Assembly (NCBI RefSeq): GCF_014192285.1
Contig: NZ_JACHXQ010000003.1
Coordinates: 124,001-188,000 of the forward strand
Length of the DNA: 64,000 nucleotides
Reading direction: 5' to 3'
DNA from: Halomonas fontilapidosi
Lineage (GTDB): Bacteria > Pseudomonadota > Gammaproteobacteria > Pseudomonadales > Halomonadaceae
Part shown: piece after piece, positions 1-13,064 of the stretch
Layout: each line of letters begins with the position of its first letter
How positions within the stretch are numbered: the first letter of the stretch is position 1
The notes under the pieces: model-generated
Told to the model about the DNA's origin: nothing
Database searches by the model: none
What the model saw: only the letters and a program-made list of their open reading frames with translations
Position numbers and translations under genes: made by a program

Positions 1-430
<430 letters not shown>

Positions 431-467
431 TTAGGCACAGCAGGAAGCCGCGCCAGGATGGGTCGAC

Positions 468-496
468 AGACTAGCAGAATACGACCAAAGGCTCAA
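468..496 (-). promoter_or_regulatory. Candidate sigma70 promoter of pyrG
   Basis: On the minus strand a TTGAGC (496-491) and a TAGTCT (473-468) are separated by exactly 17 bp, about 60 bp upstream of the pyrG ATG. Four of six -35 bases and three of six -10 bases match consensus. This is prediction only. Confidence 0.45.
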
Positions 497-535
497 TTTC
501 AGCCCAGCGGCAACCGTCCCGGTGGCGGGAAATGT

Positions 536-1090
536 TCAGGGCCACCAGCGCGCCAGCTCCCCGCCCAGGGGGTCGTGCTCGGGGCGCGACAGCTTGGCGA
601 TGCGCGCCACGGCGGCGTCGTGCTCGGCGGGCTCGTCACGGATCAGATCGAGCTCGCGCTGATCCTCGGGATAGGCGGCGAGCAGCAGAAAATCGTCGCT
701 GGCCCAGCGGTGGCAGTGGCCCGTTCCAGCCGGCAGCACCAGCACTTCACCGGCGCGAATATCGACGTCCTCCCCCTGCTCGCCGCCCAGTCGCAGCGAG
801 CCACGGCCCGACAGCACACCGAAGGCCTCATGGGCAATGGAGTGGTAGTGGTGATAGGGATAGACGCCACCACGCCAGCTGGGCCGCCAGCCGTGCCTGG
901 CAAACAACTGCTCGAAGCAGTCCGCCACGGCGTTGCGGTCGAGCCCCGGCTCGACCCCGCTCGAGCGAAACAGCAGCGTCGGCAGTCGAGTATTAGGAAT
1001 ACCCCCATCATCGGCAAAGGTCAGCCGCTCGGGCATCAGCGGCCCGCCCTCTTCGGGGGCAAGTCCCAGGGTTTTAAGCGTCGCTTCCAT
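536..1090 (-). CDS. Cupin-domain protein, YjlB-like
   Basis: A 184-residue single-domain cupin. The metal-site motif is visible as YPYHHYHSIAHEAFGVLSG with the second motif RAGEVLVLPAGTGHCHR, so a mononuclear metal site is expected. It resembles the YjlB family, whose substrate is not established. I chose the ATG at 1090-1088 because a GGCAGGAG ribosome site lies 6-8 nt upstream. A longer frame reaching 1207 has no such support and would run through the gltBD terminator hairpin. It lies downstream of gltBD and upstream of pyrG on the same strand. No specific function can be assigned. Confidence 0.85.
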   Translation of the reverse strand: MEATLKTLGLAPEEGGPLMPERLTFADDGGIPNTRLPTLLFRSSGVEPGLDRNAVADCFEQLFARHGWRPSWRGGVYPYHHYHSIAHEAFGVLSGRGSLRLGGEQGEDVDIRAGEVLVLPAGTGHCHRWASDDFLLLAAYPEDQRELDLIRDEPAEHDAAVARIAKLSRPEHDPLGGELARWWP

Positions 1091-1151
1091 CGTCGTCTCC
1101 TGCCAGAGGGGTGAGAGAGGAAGTCTAGAAGACGCATCGCGCCGTATCGAA

Positions 1152-1177
1152 GACGCCCCGACATGGGTCGGGGCGTC
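1152..1177 (-). terminator. Hairpin after gltD
   Basis: Perfect 11-bp inverted repeat GACGCCCCGAC / GTCGGGGCGTC with a 4-nt loop, 27 bp after the gltD stop. The T-tract on the minus strand is weak (TTC), so it could be Rho-assisted or only an RNA-end stabiliser. Confidence 0.5.
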
Positions 1178-1203
1178 GCCTGGCCATGAAGCCCTGCTTC
1201 TCG

Positions 1204-2673
<1,470 letters not shown>

Positions 2674-5600
2674 TTATTCCGGCCGACGCCGGGATTCGGC
2701 GAGCAGGCTGCCCAGGCTCGCGGCCTTGGGCTTCACCAGCCAGAAGTGACGGACGAAGTCGCTGAAGTCCTCGAGAATCGCGCGGCCGCGCGCGGAGCCG
2801 GTCTCGGCCACGTACTCCTCGATGACTTCCCGCAGGTGACGTCGATAGGCCTCCATGGCCTCGGTGTTCACCCGGTGAATCTCCACCAGTTCGTGGTTGT
2901 ACTTGTCGACGAAGGTGCGGTCCTCGTCGAGCACATAGGCGAAACCGCCGGTCATGCCCGCGCCGAAGTTGACCCCCACCTCGCCGAGCACGGCAACCAG
3001 GCCGCCGGTCATGTACTCGCAGCAGTGGTCGCCGGCACCCTCGATCACCGCATGCGCACCGGAGTTGCGCACGCCGAAGCGCTCGCCGGCCGTACCGGCG
3101 GCGAACAGCTTGCCGCCGGTGGCGCCGTACAAGCAGGTATTGCCGACAATGGCGGTTTGGTGACTCTCGAACGCGCTGCCGGCGGGCGGCACGATCACCA
3201 CCTTGCCGCCGTTCATGCCCTTGCCGACGTAGTCGTTGGCATCGCCTTCCAGATAGAGGTGGAGACCACGCGCGTTCCACACCCCGAAGCTCTGGCCGGC
3301 CACCCCGGTGAAGCGCGCGATCACCGGCGCATCCTCGAGCCCCGCCTCACCATAGCGCTTGGCGATGGCCCCGGAGCTCAATGCGCCGACGCTGCGGTCG
3401 CAGTTGGTGATGGCAAACGCGAACTCGCCACCAGACTTCTCCTCGATCGCCGTCTTCAGGGCCTCGAGGACCTCCTGATTCTTGGCGCCCGGGTCGTGGG
3501 GCACGTTACGGCTGACCGCGCAGAACTGCGGAGCATCGGCAGGCACGAAGTCGTTACCCAGCAGGCCCGAGAGGTCGAGCTTGCGCTGCGAGGCAGTAAC
3601 GCCCTCCAGCACGTCCAGCAGGTCCGTGCGGCCGATCAGGTCGGTGAGCTTGCGCACGCCCAGCAGTGCCATCAGTTCGCGCACCTCCTCGGCAATGAAG
3701 CGGAAGTAGTGCTTGACCATGTCCACGGTGCCGCGGAAGTGCTCGTCGCGCAGGTACTGCATCTGGGTGGCCACGCCGGTAGCGCAGTTGTTGAGGTGGC
3801 AGATGCGCAGGTACTTGCAGCCCAGCGCCACCATCGGCGCGGTGCCGAAGCCGAAGCTTTCGGCGCCGAGGATGGCCGCCTTGATCACGTCGAGGCCGGT
3901 CTTCAAGCCGCCGTCGGTCTGCAGACGGATCTTGTCGCGCAGGCCGTTGATGCGCAGCGCCTGGTGCACCTCGGGCAGCCCCAGCTCCCAGGGGCTGCCG
4001 GCATGCTTGATCGAGGTCAGCGGGCTCGCCGCGGTGCCGCCATCATAGCCGGAGACGGTAATCAGGTCGGCGTAGGCCTTCGCCACACCGGTGGCGATGG
4101 TCCCGATACCGGGCTCGGAGACCAGCTTGACCGAGACCTGGGCATCGGGATTGACCTGCTTGAGGTCGAAGATCAGCTGCGCCAGGTCCTCGATGGAGTA
4201 GATATCGTGGTGCGGCGGCGGCGAGATCAGCGTCACGCCGGGCACCGAGTAGCGCAACCGGGCGATCAGTTCGTTGACCTTGCCGCCGGGCAGCTGCCCG
4301 CCCTCACCGGGCTTGGCACCCTGAGCCACCTTGATCTGCAGCACCTCGGCGTTGACCAGGTAAGCCGGTGTCACACCGAAGCGTCCCGATGCGATCTGCT
4401 TGATCTTGGAGGAGCGGATGGTCCCGTAGCGCGCCGGGTCCTCGCCGCCCTCGCCGGAATTGGAACGTCCGCCAGCCTCATTCATGGCCTGAGCCAGCGC
4501 CTCATGGGCCTCGGGTGAGAGGGCCCCGAGGCTCATCCCGGCGCTGTCGAAGCGCGGCAGTAGGTCCTCGACCGCCTCGACCTCTTCCATCGGCAGCGGC
4601 TCGTCCGCGGGCCTGAGCCTAAGCAGGTCGCGCAGGGTGGCCGGCGAGCGCTCGTTGACCAGTCGGGCAAACTTCTTCCACTTGGCGTAGTCGCCCTCCT
4701 GAACCGCCTCCTGCAGCGCCATGACCACGTCGGGATTGTAGGCGTGATACTCGTGGCCATGAACGTACTTCATCAGGCCGCCCTGGGAAATCCCCTTGCG
4801 CGGCGTCCAGGCGTCGCGGCCCAACAGCTCCTGCTGAAGCTGGAGCTCGCTGAAGCCGGTACCCTCGATGCGCGCGGCCACACCCGTGAAGCAGAGATCG
4901 ACCACGTCGGAGGAGAGGCCCACCGCCTCGAATAGCTGCGAGCCACGATAGGAGGCCAGGGTCGAGATGCCCATCTTGGAGAGGATCTTGAACAGCCCCT
5001 TCTGCAGCCCCTTGCGATAGTTCTCCCGGGCATCGGCGGGGTTCCCGACCAGCTCGCCGGTATGGTGCATGTCGGCCATGACCTGATAGGCCAGCCAGGG
5101 GAAGACCGCGGTTGCCCCCACCCCGAACAGCACAGCCATCTGATGGGCATCGCGGGCATAGCCGGTCTCGACCACGATGTTACAGCGCGGCCGCAGGGCC
5201 AGCCGTCCCAGATGGTGATGCACCGCGCCTACCGCGAGGGCCGCATGAATGGGCAACAGCCCCTTGCCCAGTTCGGCATCGGAGAGCACCAGGATCACCT
5301 TGCCCTCATTGACCGCCTGTTCAGCCTGGCGGCAGAGTGCCTGGATCGCGCCCTTCAGTCCGACCTCCTGGGGATCGTAGCCCAGCGAGAGCGTGTGGCT
5401 GGTGAAGGCCGGGTCGTCCTGACCGACCAGGGCGGCGAACTTGCGCGGCGACAGGATCGGCGCGGTCAGAATGATGCGATGGGCATGCTCCGGCGTTGCC
5501 TTGAAGACGTTGAGCTCGGCACCGATGCAGGTCTCCAGCGACATCACGATCGCCTCGCGCAAGGGATCGATGGCCGGATTGGTGACCTGGGCGAACTTCT

Positions 5601-7122
5601 GGCGGAAATAGTCGGTCAGCAGACGCGGCTTGCCGGAGAGCACGGCCATGGGGGTATCGTCGCCCATGGAGCCCACCGCCTCCTGACCACTCTCGGCCAG
5701 CGGCCGCAGCACCTGGTCACGCTCCTCGAAGCTGACCTGGAACATCTTCTGCTGGGCGAGCAGCGCCTCGGGGTCCATGTTCTGGAAGCTGGCAAGCTCG
5801 GTTAGCGCCGACTCCAGATACTGCGCTTCCTGCTTCAGCCAGCGCTTGTAGGGATAGGCGGACTTGAGTCGCTCATCGATGTCAGCAGTGTGCAGCACCT
5901 CGCCGGTTTCGGTGTCCACGGCCAGGATCTGGCCTGGGCCGACGCGCCCCTTGGCCACTACGTCCTCGGGCTGGTAGCCGTAGGTGCCAATCTCCGAGGC
6001 CAGCGTGATGTAGCCGTTTTTCGTGATCACCCAACGCGCGGGGCGCAGCCCGTTGCGGTCGAGCATGCAGACAGCCTGGCGGCCATCGGTCATGACCACC
6101 CCAGCGGGACCGTCCCAGGGCTCCATGTGCATGGAGTTGTATTCGTAGAAGGCACGCAGGTCGCCGTCCATCAGCTCCACGTTCTGCCAGGCCGGCGGCA
6201 CCATCATGCGTACCGCGCGATGCAGCTCCATGCCACCGGTCAACAGCACCTCGAGCATGTTGTCCATGCTCGACGAGTCCGATCCGGACGTGTTGACGAT
6301 CTCGTCGAGGCTGGCGATGTCGGGCAGCCGGTCGTTGACGAAGTTCTCCTTGCGCGAGTTGGCCCAACCCCGATTGGCCTCCACGGTATTGATCTCGCCG
6401 TTGTGGGCGAGCAGGCGGAACGGCTGGGCCAGCGGCCAGCGCGGCGCGGTATTGGTGGAGAAGCGCTGGTGGAAGACACAGATCGCGGTCTCCAGGCGCT
6501 CGTTGCCGAGGTCGGGATAGAAGGCCGGCAGATCCGCCGGCATCATCAACCCCTTGTAGGAGACGACCTCGCGGGAGAGCGAGCAGACATAGAAGTCTTC
6601 GTCGTCGCGGAGCTTTTCCTCGGCGCGGCGGCGGGCCATGAAGAGATCCACATCGAAGTGCTCGACCTCGCCATCGCCCGGCTCGACGAACAGCTGGCGA
6701 ATCCGCGGCAGGCAATCCAGGGCCATGGGCCCACAGACGCTGGCGTCCACCGGGACGTCGCGCCAGCCGGCCACCCGCAGGCCACGCGCCTCGAGCTCAG
6801 CGGCCAGGGTCTCGCGGCCGCGCGCCTCGCGGGCATCGTCGTCAGGCAGGAACACCGCACCCACGGCGTAATGCTCGCCCAGATCGACGCCCAGCGCCTC
6901 ATGGGCCGCCTCACGCATGAAGGTATCCGGCATCTGCAGCAGCAGCCCGCAGCCGTCGCCGGTCTTGCCGTCGGCCGCGATCCCGCCACGATGCGTCATG
7001 CAGGTCAGTGACTCGATGGCGGTCTTGAGCAGGTCGTGACTGGCCTGGCCCTCCATATGCGCGATCAGGCCAAATCCGCAGTTGTCGCGGAACTCGCCGG
7101 GCTGATGAAGACCTTTGTTCAT
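2674..7122 (-). CDS. gltB: Glutamate synthase (NADPH), large (alpha) subunit
   Basis: 1482 residues. The class II amidotransferase domain begins at Cys15, which becomes the N-terminal nucleophile after removal of a 14-residue propeptide. Typical blocks follow: [33 protein letters not shown] and [10 protein letters not shown]. The FMN synthase domain includes [17 protein letters not shown]. The 3Fe-4S cysteines sit in [12 protein letters not shown] near residue 1100. The C-terminal GXGXG beta-helix domain covers roughly the last 250 residues. GltB hydrolyses glutamine, channels ammonia and forms glutamate. It is the first gene of gltBD; its promoter should lie in the gap 7123-7570. Confidence 0.97.
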   Translation of the reverse strand: MNKGLHQPGEFRDNCGFGLIAHMEGQASHDLLKTAIESLTCMTHRGGIAADGKTGDGCGLLLQMPDTFMREAAHEALGVDLGEHYAVGAVFLPDDDAREARGRETLAAELEARGLRVAGWRDVPVDASVCGPMALDCLPRIRQLFVEPGDGEVEHFDVDLFMARRRAEEKLRDDEDFYVCSLSREVVSYKGLMMPADLPAFYPDLGNERLETAICVFHQRFSTNTAPRWPLAQPFRLLAHNGEINTVEANRGWANSRKENFVNDRLPDIASLDEIVNTSGSDSSSMDNMLEVLLTGGMELHRAVRMMVPPAWQNVELMDGDLRAFYEYNSMHMEPWDGPAGVVMTDGRQAVCMLDRNGLRPARWVITKNGYITLASEIGTYGYQPEDVVAKGRVGPGQILAVDTETGEVLHTADIDERLKSAYPYKRWLKQEAQYLESALTELASFQNMDPEALLAQQKMFQVSFEERDQVLRPLAESGQEAVGSMGDDTPMAVLSGKPRLLTDYFRQKFAQVTNPAIDPLREAIVMSLETCIGAELNVFKATPEHAHRIILTAPILSPRKFAALVGQDDPAFTSHTLSLGYDPQEVGLKGAIQALCRQAEQAVNEGKVILVLSDAELGKGLLPIHAALAVGAVHHHLGRLALRPRCNIVVETGYARDAHQMAVLFGVGATAVFPWLAYQVMADMHHTGELVGNPADARENYRKGLQKGLFKILSKMGISTLASYRGSQLFEAVGLSSDVVDLCFTGVAARIEGTGFSELQLQQELLGRDAWTPRKGISQGGLMKYVHGHEYHAYNPDVVMALQEAVQEGDYAKWKKFARLVNERSPATLRDLLRLRPADEPLPMEEVEAVEDLLPRFDSAGMSLGALSPEAHEALAQAMNEAGGRSNSGEGGEDPARYGTIRSSKIKQIASGRFGVTPAYLVNAEVLQIKVAQGAKPGEGGQLPGGKVNELIARLRYSVPGVTLISPPPHHDIYSIEDLAQLIFDLKQVNPDAQVSVKLVSEPGIGTIATGVAKAYADLITVSGYDGGTAASPLTSIKHAGSPWELGLPEVHQALRINGLRDKIRLQTDGGLKTGLDVIKAAILGAESFGFGTAPMVALGCKYLRICHLNNCATGVATQMQYLRDEHFRGTVDMVKHYFRFIAEEVRELMALLGVRKLTDLIGRTDLLDVLEGVTASQRKLDLSGLLGNDFVPADAPQFCAVSRNVPHDPGAKNQEVLEALKTAIEEKSGGEFAFAITNCDRSVGALSSGAIAKRYGEAGLEDAPVIARFTGVAGQSFGVWNARGLHLYLEGDANDYVGKGMNGGKVVIVPPAGSAFESHQTAIVGNTCLYGATGGKLFAAGTAGERFGVRNSGAHAVIEGAGDHCCEYMTGGLVAVLGEVGVNFGAGMTGGFAYVLDEDRTFVDKYNHELVEIHRVNTEAMEAYRRHLREVIEEYVAETGSARGRAILEDFSDFVRHFWLVKPKAASLGSLLAESRRRPE

Positions 7123-7165
7123 GGGCGTGCCTCGGGTTAAAGGGTTTCTTTGGCAGTCATCACAT

Positions 7166-7171
7166 GCTATA
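7166..7171 (-). promoter_or_regulatory. Possible -10 element for gltB
   Basis: TATAGC on the minus strand, 43 bp upstream of the gltB ATG and preceded by an A-rich tract (7178-7193 read on minus) that could act as an UP element. No good -35 hexamer is present at 16-18 bp. Confidence 0.3.
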
Positions 7172-7519
7172 GTTTACGGTTTTTCTTTTTTTACGCGGCC
7201 GATCCGAGGGCCGCACGACTGCCGGACAAAAGGTTCGCCAGCATAGCCAGCGCCGCTCCAGCGCGCAATATTCACTCGCCTGCATGCCTTGAAAAACCAT
7301 CGGCAAATCCGCCACTTGCAACCAGGGCAAAGTAAAAAAACCCGCCAACTCAATAGCTTGCAAGGCCCAACGACGTTCCTTAAACGCGGCAAAGAACGTA
7401 TTAAACTTTGGTAGCAAAGCCCGCTAATAGCCCATGCCGATCCGGCATATGCCATGCAGATGCGTGAGCCCGGGAGGCCACCGCGCCCTTACTTGGCAAG
7501 CATAGCCCCCGGAGACGAG

Positions 7520-7542
7520 GACGCCCGCACGGGGCGGGCGTC
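7520..7542 (-). terminator. Hairpin after aroB
   Basis: Perfect 9-bp stem GACGCCCGC / GCGGGCGTC with a 5-nt loop, 28 bp beyond the aroB stop. There is no U-tract on the minus strand, so it is a likely transcript end or stabiliser rather than a canonical intrinsic terminator. Confidence 0.45.
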
Positions 7543-7570
7543 GGCAGGCAAACGGGCGCGCAGGCAGCCG

Positions 7571-8677
7571 TCAGCGGCGAGGGAAATCCTCAAGGAGAGC
7601 GGCCAGGGTCTCGGTCGGCGTCGCGTCATGGATGCAGGCCTCACCCAGCGTGCGCAACAGGATCAGACGCAGGCGGCTATCGAGGTTCTTCTTGTCGAGC
7701 CGCATGATGGTAAGGAAGTCGTCCACGCCCATGCTGGCCGGGGCGGCCAGCGGCAGGCCCGCGGCCTCGATGATCGCGCGGGTGCGCGCCACCTCTGCGT
7801 CACCCAGCCAGCCCAGCCGGCGGGAGAGTTCGACGGCCATCAACATGCCGGCACCCACGGCCTCGCCGTGCAGCCAGCTGCCATACCCCTGGTGGGCCTC
7901 GATGGCATGACCAAAGGTATGCCCCAGGTTGAGCAGCGCCCTCACCCCCTGCTCGGTCTCGTCCTCGGCGACGATCTCGGCCTTGAGGGCACAGCTGCGC
8001 TCGATGGCCCCGGTCAGGGCGGCGGCGTCGAGGTCGCGCAGCGCCTGCATCTCCGCTTCCAGCCAGGCCAGGAAGTCGGCATCGCGGATCAGCCCATACT
8101 TGATCACTTCGGCAAGCCCCGCGGAGAGCTCCCTGGGCGGCAGCGTCGCAAGGGTGTCGGTATCGACCAGCACCGCCCGGGGCTGCCAGAAGGCGCCGAT
8201 CATGTTCTTGCCCCGCGGGTGGTTGACCCCTGTCTTGCCCCCCACCGAGGAGTCGACCTGGGCGAGCAGCGTGGTCGGCACCTGCACGAAGGCCACGCCG
8301 CGCTGATAACAGGCCGCGGCGAAGCCGACCATGTCACCGATCACCCCACCGCCCAGGGCGATAAGGGTGCAGCGGCGATTGAAGCCGGCCGCCAGCAGGG
8401 CATCCCAGATCCGCTCGACGCTGGCCAGCGTCTTGGTGGCCTCGCCGTCAGGCAGCACCAGTTCACGAACCTCGAGGTCGTCGCCAAGCCCCTGACGGAG
8501 GCGCGCCAGGTAGAGCGGTGCGACCGTTTCGTTGGTCACCACCATGACCTGGCGGCCGGCCAGGTGTGGCGCCAGCCAGCGGGGGTCGCCGAGCAGCCCG
8601 GGGCCGATATGGATGGGATAGCTGCGATCACCCAGCGACACCTCGAGGGTGGACGGGCCAGCGGGAGACTCGGTCAT
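7571..8677 (-). CDS. aroB: 3-dehydroquinate synthase
   Basis: 368 residues. Second enzyme of the shikimate pathway, converting DAHP to 3-dehydroquinate with NAD and a divalent metal. Family blocks visible: [33 protein letters not shown], and the metal-ligand region [18 protein letters not shown]...[10 protein letters not shown]. Length equals the usual 360-370. It starts 4 bp after the aroK stop, so the two are surely co-transcribed from the pil operon or an internal promoter. Confidence 0.97.
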   Translation of the reverse strand: MTESPAGPSTLEVSLGDRSYPIHIGPGLLGDPRWLAPHLAGRQVMVVTNETVAPLYLARLRQGLGDDLEVRELVLPDGEATKTLASVERIWDALLAAGFNRRCTLIALGGGVIGDMVGFAAACYQRGVAFVQVPTTLLAQVDSSVGGKTGVNHPRGKNMIGAFWQPRAVLVDTDTLATLPPRELSAGLAEVIKYGLIRDADFLAWLEAEMQALRDLDAAALTGAIERSCALKAEIVAEDETEQGVRALLNLGHTFGHAIEAHQGYGSWLHGEAVGAGMLMAVELSRRLGWLGDAEVARTRAIIEAAGLPLAAPASMGVDDFLTIMRLDKKNLDSRLRLILLRTLGEACIHDATPTETLAALLEDFPRR

Positions 8678-8681
8678 GGGT

Positions 8682-9224
8682 TCAGGCCTTGCATTGCAGG
8701 GGATCGACCAGGCGGGTGACGCGCCGCACGATCTCGTTGACCACGGCGCGCGGGCCGCGACGATCGGTGCGCACCACTACATCGGCGGTGGCGCGGTAGA
8801 GGGGGTCACGCAGCGAGAACATGTCGCGCAGCACGGCCTCCTTGTCCGGCCGCTGCAGCAGGGGGCGGTTGCGGTCCTTGGCGGTGCGCCTGAGCTGCTG
8901 CTCCACGGTGGTAAACAGGTAGATGACGGTGCCGCTCTCGCGCAGCATCCGACGGTTCTCCTCGCGCAGCACGGCGCCGCCACCGGTGGCGATAACCACG
9001 CCGTCGCGGCGGGTCAGATCGCGGATCATCAGGGTCTCGCGGTCGCGAAAACCCGACTCGCCCTCGACATCGAAGATCCACGGGATGTCGGCGCCGCAGC
9101 GCGCCTGGATCTCGTGGTCACTGTCGAAGAACTCGCGTGACAGTTCGGCCGCCAGAAGGCGGCCGATGGTACTCTTGCCGGCCCCCATGGGGCCGATCAG
9201 TATCAGGTTGGGAAGTGCCTGCAT
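8682..9224 (-). CDS. aroK: Shikimate kinase
   Basis: 180 residues. Phosphorylates shikimate at the 3-hydroxyl using ATP. The P-loop GPMGAGKST is at 11-19, shikimate-binding D34/D36 lie in FFDSD, R60 in GFRDRE, and the conserved TGGGAV segment at about 80-85. The lid region carries RNRPLL. The ATG shares one base with the pilQ TGA (TGATG at 9226-9222), so translation is coupled to pilQ. Confidence 0.97.
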   Translation of the reverse strand: MQALPNLILIGPMGAGKSTIGRLLAAELSREFFDSDHEIQARCGADIPWIFDVEGESGFRDRETLMIRDLTRRDGVVIATGGGAVLREENRRMLRESGTVIYLFTTVEQQLRRTAKDRNRPLLQRPDKEAVLRDMFSLRDPLYRATADVVVRTDRRGPRAVVNEIVRRVTRLVDPLQCKA

Positions 9225-11287
9225 CAGCGAATGGCCAGGTTGTCGTCCAGTATTCGGGGCGTGATGAATACCAGCAACTCTACCTTATCATTGGTGTTCT
9301 CGGTATAGCGGAAGAGGTTGCCCAGCACCGGCAGGTCGCCGAAAAAGGGCGTCTTGAACAGGCTGCGGGCTTCCTCGGTAGTCAGAATGCCGCCCAGTAC
9401 CACCGTCTCGCCGTTGTCCACCAGCACCTGAGTCTCGATCTCGTTGGTGTCGATGGAGGGCACGCCGTTGAAGAGCTCCCCCACCGTATCGTTGTTGATG
9501 ACCAGGTCCATGATGATGCGGTTATCCGGCGTGATCTGCGGCGTTACCTCGAGCGACAGCACGGCCTCTTCAAATTCGACGTTGGTTGCACCACTTGAAG
9601 CAGCCTCCTGGTAGGGAATCTCGGTACCCTGCTTGATCACGGCGGTGCGCTGGTTGGCAGTGATCACTCGCGGCTGGGAGATGGTCTGACTCTTGCCCTC
9701 GCTCTCCAGGGCGCGCAGTTCCAGATCCAGCAGGATATCGCCGGAAAGATAGCCAAATGAGAAGCCGGTGCCAGAGGTACCGGTGCCCCCCATATCCACC
9801 GCCAAACCCCCATTGGGTACGCTGCCGGTAGCTGCCCCGGCGACGTCGAATCGGCTGTCGCCAATACGGTCTGGCGATGACAGCCCCCAGTTCACCCCCA
9901 ACTCACGGGTAGCGCTGTCGCGGGCGATCACGATGCGCGCCTCGATCTGCACCTGGCGGACGGCAACGTCCAGGCGTTCCAGCGTCTGCAGGATGGTATC
10001 GATCTGGTCGACGGTATCCTGCACCAGCAACGTATTGGTCCGCGGGTCGACGGCGACTCGGCCACGCTCGGTGAGCAGGCCGAAGCCGGTATCGCTGCGC
10101 ATCAACGCCGCCAGCTCCGATGCCTTGGCATACTTCACCTGAATGTACTCGGTCTCCAACGGTGCCAGGGTCTCGAGTTGCTCGCGGGATTCCAGCTCCT
10201 GGCGCTCGAGTTGGGCCAGCTCGCTGGCCGGGGCCACCACGATGACGTTGCCCTGCTGACGGCTCGCCAGGCCGTGGCTCTTGAGCACCAGGTCCAGGGC
10301 CTGATCCCAGGGCACGTCTTGCAGGTTGAGGGTGACGCGACCGGTCACGCTGTCGCTGGCCACCAGGTTGAGGCCGGTGAAATCGGCAATGATCGCCAAC
10401 ACCGAACGCACCTCGATGTCCTGAAAGTTCAGGGTGATGCGTTCGCCGGTGTAGGGGAACTGCTCACGAGTGCGTTCCTCGCGCTCCTGCTGGGTGACCG
10501 GTTCTGCCTCGATGGTCAGCTGACGGCCGCTCTGGGTGGAGACCATGGCGAAATCGCCGCTGCCCTCGATCTCCAGGGTCACGCCATCGCGGCCCACCCG
10601 CGGAATGACGCGCTCAAGCGGCGTGCCGAAGTCACTGACGTCATAGACCTGATCCAGGGAAGCCGGCAGCTCGACCCCGCGCAACTCGGCGACGATGCGG
10701 TTGCGGCCGCTCTCGCGCACCCGGGCATCGACCCCGGTCCGATCGAAGGTCACGACCAGACGCCCGGCACCGCCGTCGCCGCGACGGAAGTCGATGTTCT
10801 GAATACTCGGCTCGCGATACCCCGAACTGGCATCCCGGCTCGGACTTGCCGGCACGGCGTTTGTCGAGGATGTCGACGGCGAACTGGCCGTGGTTGCCAC
10901 TTGACCCGCGCCGCCGCCGATAGAGAGACGCAGGCGGTCGCCCTGCTGACGGGTGTTGTAGGGCAGAGGGCCCTCGAGTTCGAACACCAGGCGCGTGCGC
11001 GAACCGGCCTCGAGGGCCGTGACCCGCTCGACCCCACCGATGCCGAGCTCCTCGCGGCGGCGCTCCAGGGTGCTGTCGGTCTCCATCAGGTCGATGGTCA
11101 GCCGGGCCGGGTCGTCGAGACGATAGCCGCGCACCTCCGGAACCGGACCACGGAAATCGAGATCCACCTCCAGCGCACCGTCGCCACCCTGGCGAAAATC
11201 CAGGTTGGTAAGGGTGGAGGCCGCCATGCTGGCCGTGGAGACCGCCAGCAGTGCGACGGTTGCGAGACCACGAATTATCGGTTGCAT
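9224..11287 (-). CDS. pilQ: Type IV pilus secretin
   Basis: 687 residues. PilQ forms the outer-membrane channel through which the type IV pilus passes. A signal peptide of about 22 residues (hydrophobic [14 protein letters not shown]) is followed by two AMIN-like beta domains (about 28-260), a secretin/TonB short N-terminal repeat near [18 protein letters not shown], an N1-type domain and the C-terminal secretin barrel. The latter carries [27 protein letters not shown] and [10 protein letters not shown]. It is the last pil gene of pilMNOPQ and is joined to aroK by a one-base overlap. A 60-bp gap separates it from pilP. Confidence 0.96.
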   Translation of the reverse strand: MQPIIRGLATVALLAVSTASMAASTLTNLDFRQGGDGALEVDLDFRGPVPEVRGYRLDDPARLTIDLMETDSTLERRREELGIGGVERVTALEAGSRTRLVFELEGPLPYNTRQQGDRLRLSIGGGAGQVATTASSPSTSSTNAVPASPSRDASSGYREPSIQNIDFRRGDGGAGRLVVTFDRTGVDARVRESGRNRIVAELRGVELPASLDQVYDVSDFGTPLERVIPRVGRDGVTLEIEGSGDFAMVSTQSGRQLTIEAEPVTQQEREERTREQFPYTGERITLNFQDIEVRSVLAIIADFTGLNLVASDSVTGRVTLNLQDVPWDQALDLVLKSHGLASRQQGNVIVVAPASELAQLERQELESREQLETLAPLETEYIQVKYAKASELAALMRSDTGFGLLTERGRVAVDPRTNTLLVQDTVDQIDTILQTLERLDVAVRQVQIEARIVIARDSATRELGVNWGLSSPDRIGDSRFDVAGAATGSVPNGGLAVDMGGTGTSGTGFSFGYLSGDILLDLELRALESEGKSQTISQPRVITANQRTAVIKQGTEIPYQEAASSGATNVEFEEAVLSLEVTPQITPDNRIIMDLVINNDTVGELFNGVPSIDTNEIETQVLVDNGETVVLGGILTTEEARSLFKTPFFGDLPVLGNLFRYTENTNDKVELLVFITPRILDDNLAIR

Positions 11288-11347
11288 TGTTCCCTTCCCC
11301 CTGCTGGCCTCTTCCGCCTCCCGCCAGGCGGGAAGGCATCGAGTTAT

Positions 11348-11878
11348 CTAGTCTTTAAGTGTTAGGCGAGTGCTGCGCTCGGTCCAGCCGCCTCGCCCTG
11401 TGGGCACAATCTCCACCAGTTGAACCGAAGACTCGGTGATGCCGATGATGCGGCCGAAATCGGACCCCATGTGATCGCCGGTGCGCAGGCGGTGCACCTG
11501 GCCTTCTGGCGACTGCACCAGGGCTGAGGGCTGACCACCCACCGTCAGCGTTCCCACCAGTTCGAGCTGACTCAGGTCGTAGGCCTCCAGAGGATCCTTG
11601 GGACGCGATTCGTCCGGCGCCACATTGCTGTCGGCGCCCATCCCTGGGAGTTCCTCGGGCTCCGGCGGGCGTGCCTGGAAAGGGCTTCGCTCGTCGGCGA
11701 ACTGGTAATCGACCGAAGTATAGGTTGGCATGGGCGGCACCGGCTCAAGGTCTACCTCGCCGGGGTCGACTCTCATCGCTTCGAGTTCGCGTTCCAGGGC
11801 GGGCAGGTTCGCGTCGCGGCATGCTCCCAGCGCGAGCAGCAGCGCAAGCAGGGCGACTCTGGTCAGCCAGTGTTTCAT
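11348..11878 (-). CDS. pilP: Type IV pilus assembly lipoprotein PilP
   Basis: 176 residues. The N-terminus has a lipoprotein signal ending in LGAC with lipidated Cys20. PilP connects the inner-membrane PilN/PilO complex to the secretin PilQ in the periplasm. The C-terminal half has the small beta fold typical of the family (LVGTLTVGGQPSALVQSPEGQVHRL split over about 110-135). The start ATG overlaps the pilO stop by 4 bp. Position in pilMNOPQ makes the call firm. Confidence 0.94.
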   Translation of the reverse strand: MKHWLTRVALLALLLALGACRDANLPALERELEAMRVDPGEVDLEPVPPMPTYTSVDYQFADERSPFQARPPEPEELPGMGADSNVAPDESRPKDPLEAYDLSQLELVGTLTVGGQPSALVQSPEGQVHRLRTGDHMGSDFGRIIGITESSVQLVEIVPTGRGGWTERSTRLTLKD

Positions 11879-12507
11879 GGTGACCCCTCCTCGGCATTAG
11901 CCTGGGGCGGACGATAGCTATAGGTCCTGGCCAGCATCGAGAGCTGCAGGCGATTGCCCCCCCCGACTGGCTCCAGGCTGAAGTCGTGCTGGGTGACGAT
12001 GCGTGGCAGATCGGCGATGCCGGCAATGAAGGAGCCGATGCGGTGGTAGTCGCCGCGAACCCGGATATCGAAGGGACGCTCGGTGTAGAACTCCTGAGAG
12101 GCGGGGCTGCGCAGACGGATGAAGTCGATGGTGAGCTGATTGTCGAGGGCGGTCTCGCTGATGTCGTCGATCAGCGCGGGGATCTCGGGACCGCCCGGGA
12201 GCATGGCCACCAGCGCCGACAGTCGCTGGTCGAGCTCTTCGACCTGCTCGCGCAGCGCCGGCAGATTGGCGGCCTGGGCCGCCTTGCTGCGGTAGTCGCG
12301 CAGCAGGCGTTGCTCCTCGCGCTGGGCCTGCTCGAGCTCTTCCATCTTGGGCGCGGCCAAGTACCAGTACATCCCGGCGAACGTCAGACCCAGCACCAGC
12401 AGGCAGCAGATCAACTGCAGCAGGAAAGGCCAGCCGCCGGACTCCTTGATGTCCAGCTCTCCCCAGTCGAGGTCGCGTAGTCGCCGAAATTCCGTGGACA
12501 GATTCAT
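11875..12507 (-). CDS. pilO: Type IV pilus inner-membrane protein PilO
   Basis: 210 residues. One N-terminal membrane segment (about residues 27-50, LLQLICCLLVLGLTFAGMYW), a coiled-coil stretch rich in Glu/Gln/Arg (about 53-95) and a ferredoxin-like periplasmic domain. PilO pairs with PilN to form the alignment subcomplex of the pilus machine. It overlaps both pilN and pilP by 4 bp. Confidence 0.94.
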   Translation of the reverse strand: MNLSTEFRRLRDLDWGELDIKESGGWPFLLQLICCLLVLGLTFAGMYWYLAAPKMEELEQAQREEQRLLRDYRSKAAQAANLPALREQVEELDQRLSALVAMLPGGPEIPALIDDISETALDNQLTIDFIRLRSPASQEFYTERPFDIRVRGDYHRIGSFIAGIADLPRIVTQHDFSLEPVGGGNRLQLSMLARTYSYRPPQANAEEGSP

Positions 12508-13064
12508 GGCGCCTCCGTGGCTTCCCTGTCGGGCATCTGCTGGTTCACGCTGAGATTGAAGCGACGCATGTCGTTATCGGTGGATTCCACTTCGGAGAGT
12601 ACTGGCACATCGAAGACAGGCGAGGCTTCCAACTGGCGAAGCTGGTCTGAGACACGACGATTATCCTCGGCCAGGCCAGTCAGCCGAAGTTGGCTGCCCT
12701 GACGGTTGAGTCCGGAGTAGTAGACCCCCTCCTCCAGGCTCGACGCCAAGGCGTTGAAGACGTGAACCGTCTGCGGGCGCCCCATCTGCAGCTGTTCGAA
12801 GACCCCGATCTGGCGCTTCAATGACGTGACCTGCTCCTCGTACTGGCTTACCGCACGGATATCACGATCCAGCTCCGCCGTCCGAGAAGTGATCAGCTGA
12901 TGACGCTGCTGCTGGTCGGCCAACTGCTGTTCGTAGTACCAGGTCACGCCGTAACCGCCGCCGAGACCGATGATTGCCATCAACAGCAGCGCCAGGGTGA
13001 ACCGCTTGCTTCGCCGGGCACGCACTTCTTCCCGCCAGGGAAGCAGATTGATCTCGATGGTCAT
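12504..13064 (-). CDS. pilN: Type IV pilus inner-membrane protein PilN
   Basis: 186 residues. The signature cytoplasmic N-terminus MTIEINLLPWREE, which binds PilM, is present. A membrane helix (about 23-42) and coiled-coil region follow, then a periplasmic alpha/beta domain. Overlaps pilM and pilO by 4 bp each. Confidence 0.95.
   Translation of the reverse strand: MTIEINLLPWREEVRARRSKRFTLALLLMAIIGLGGGYGVTWYYEQQLADQQQRHQLITSRTAELDRDIRAVSQYEEQVTSLKRQIGVFEQLQMGRPQTVHVFNALASSLEEGVYYSGLNRQGSQLRLTGLAEDNRRVSDQLRQLEASPVFDVPVLSEVESTDNDMRRFNLSVNQQMPDREATEAP

Larger units (their letters stand above)
7123..7570. other. 448-bp gap between aroB and gltB, AT-richer than surroundings
   Basis: No convincing gene. 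By hand count 7321-7440 is 58 of 120 G+C (48%), far below the neighbouring genes. It contains a T/A-rich tract at 7178-7193, a small palindrome ATGCCG-ATC-CGGCAT at 7434-7448, a candidate gltB -10 box at 7166-7171 and a strong hairpin at 7520-7542 near aroB. Minus-strand frames of 85 and 93 codons exist but lack a good start or known motifs. Some other gammaproteobacteria, from memory, carry a damX gene after aroB; none is visible here. Confidence 0.6.

Noticed and set aside
7160..7417. 85-codon minus frame upstream of gltB
   Set aside because: Start would be TTG without a ribosome site, no recognisable domain; kept only as a composition note.
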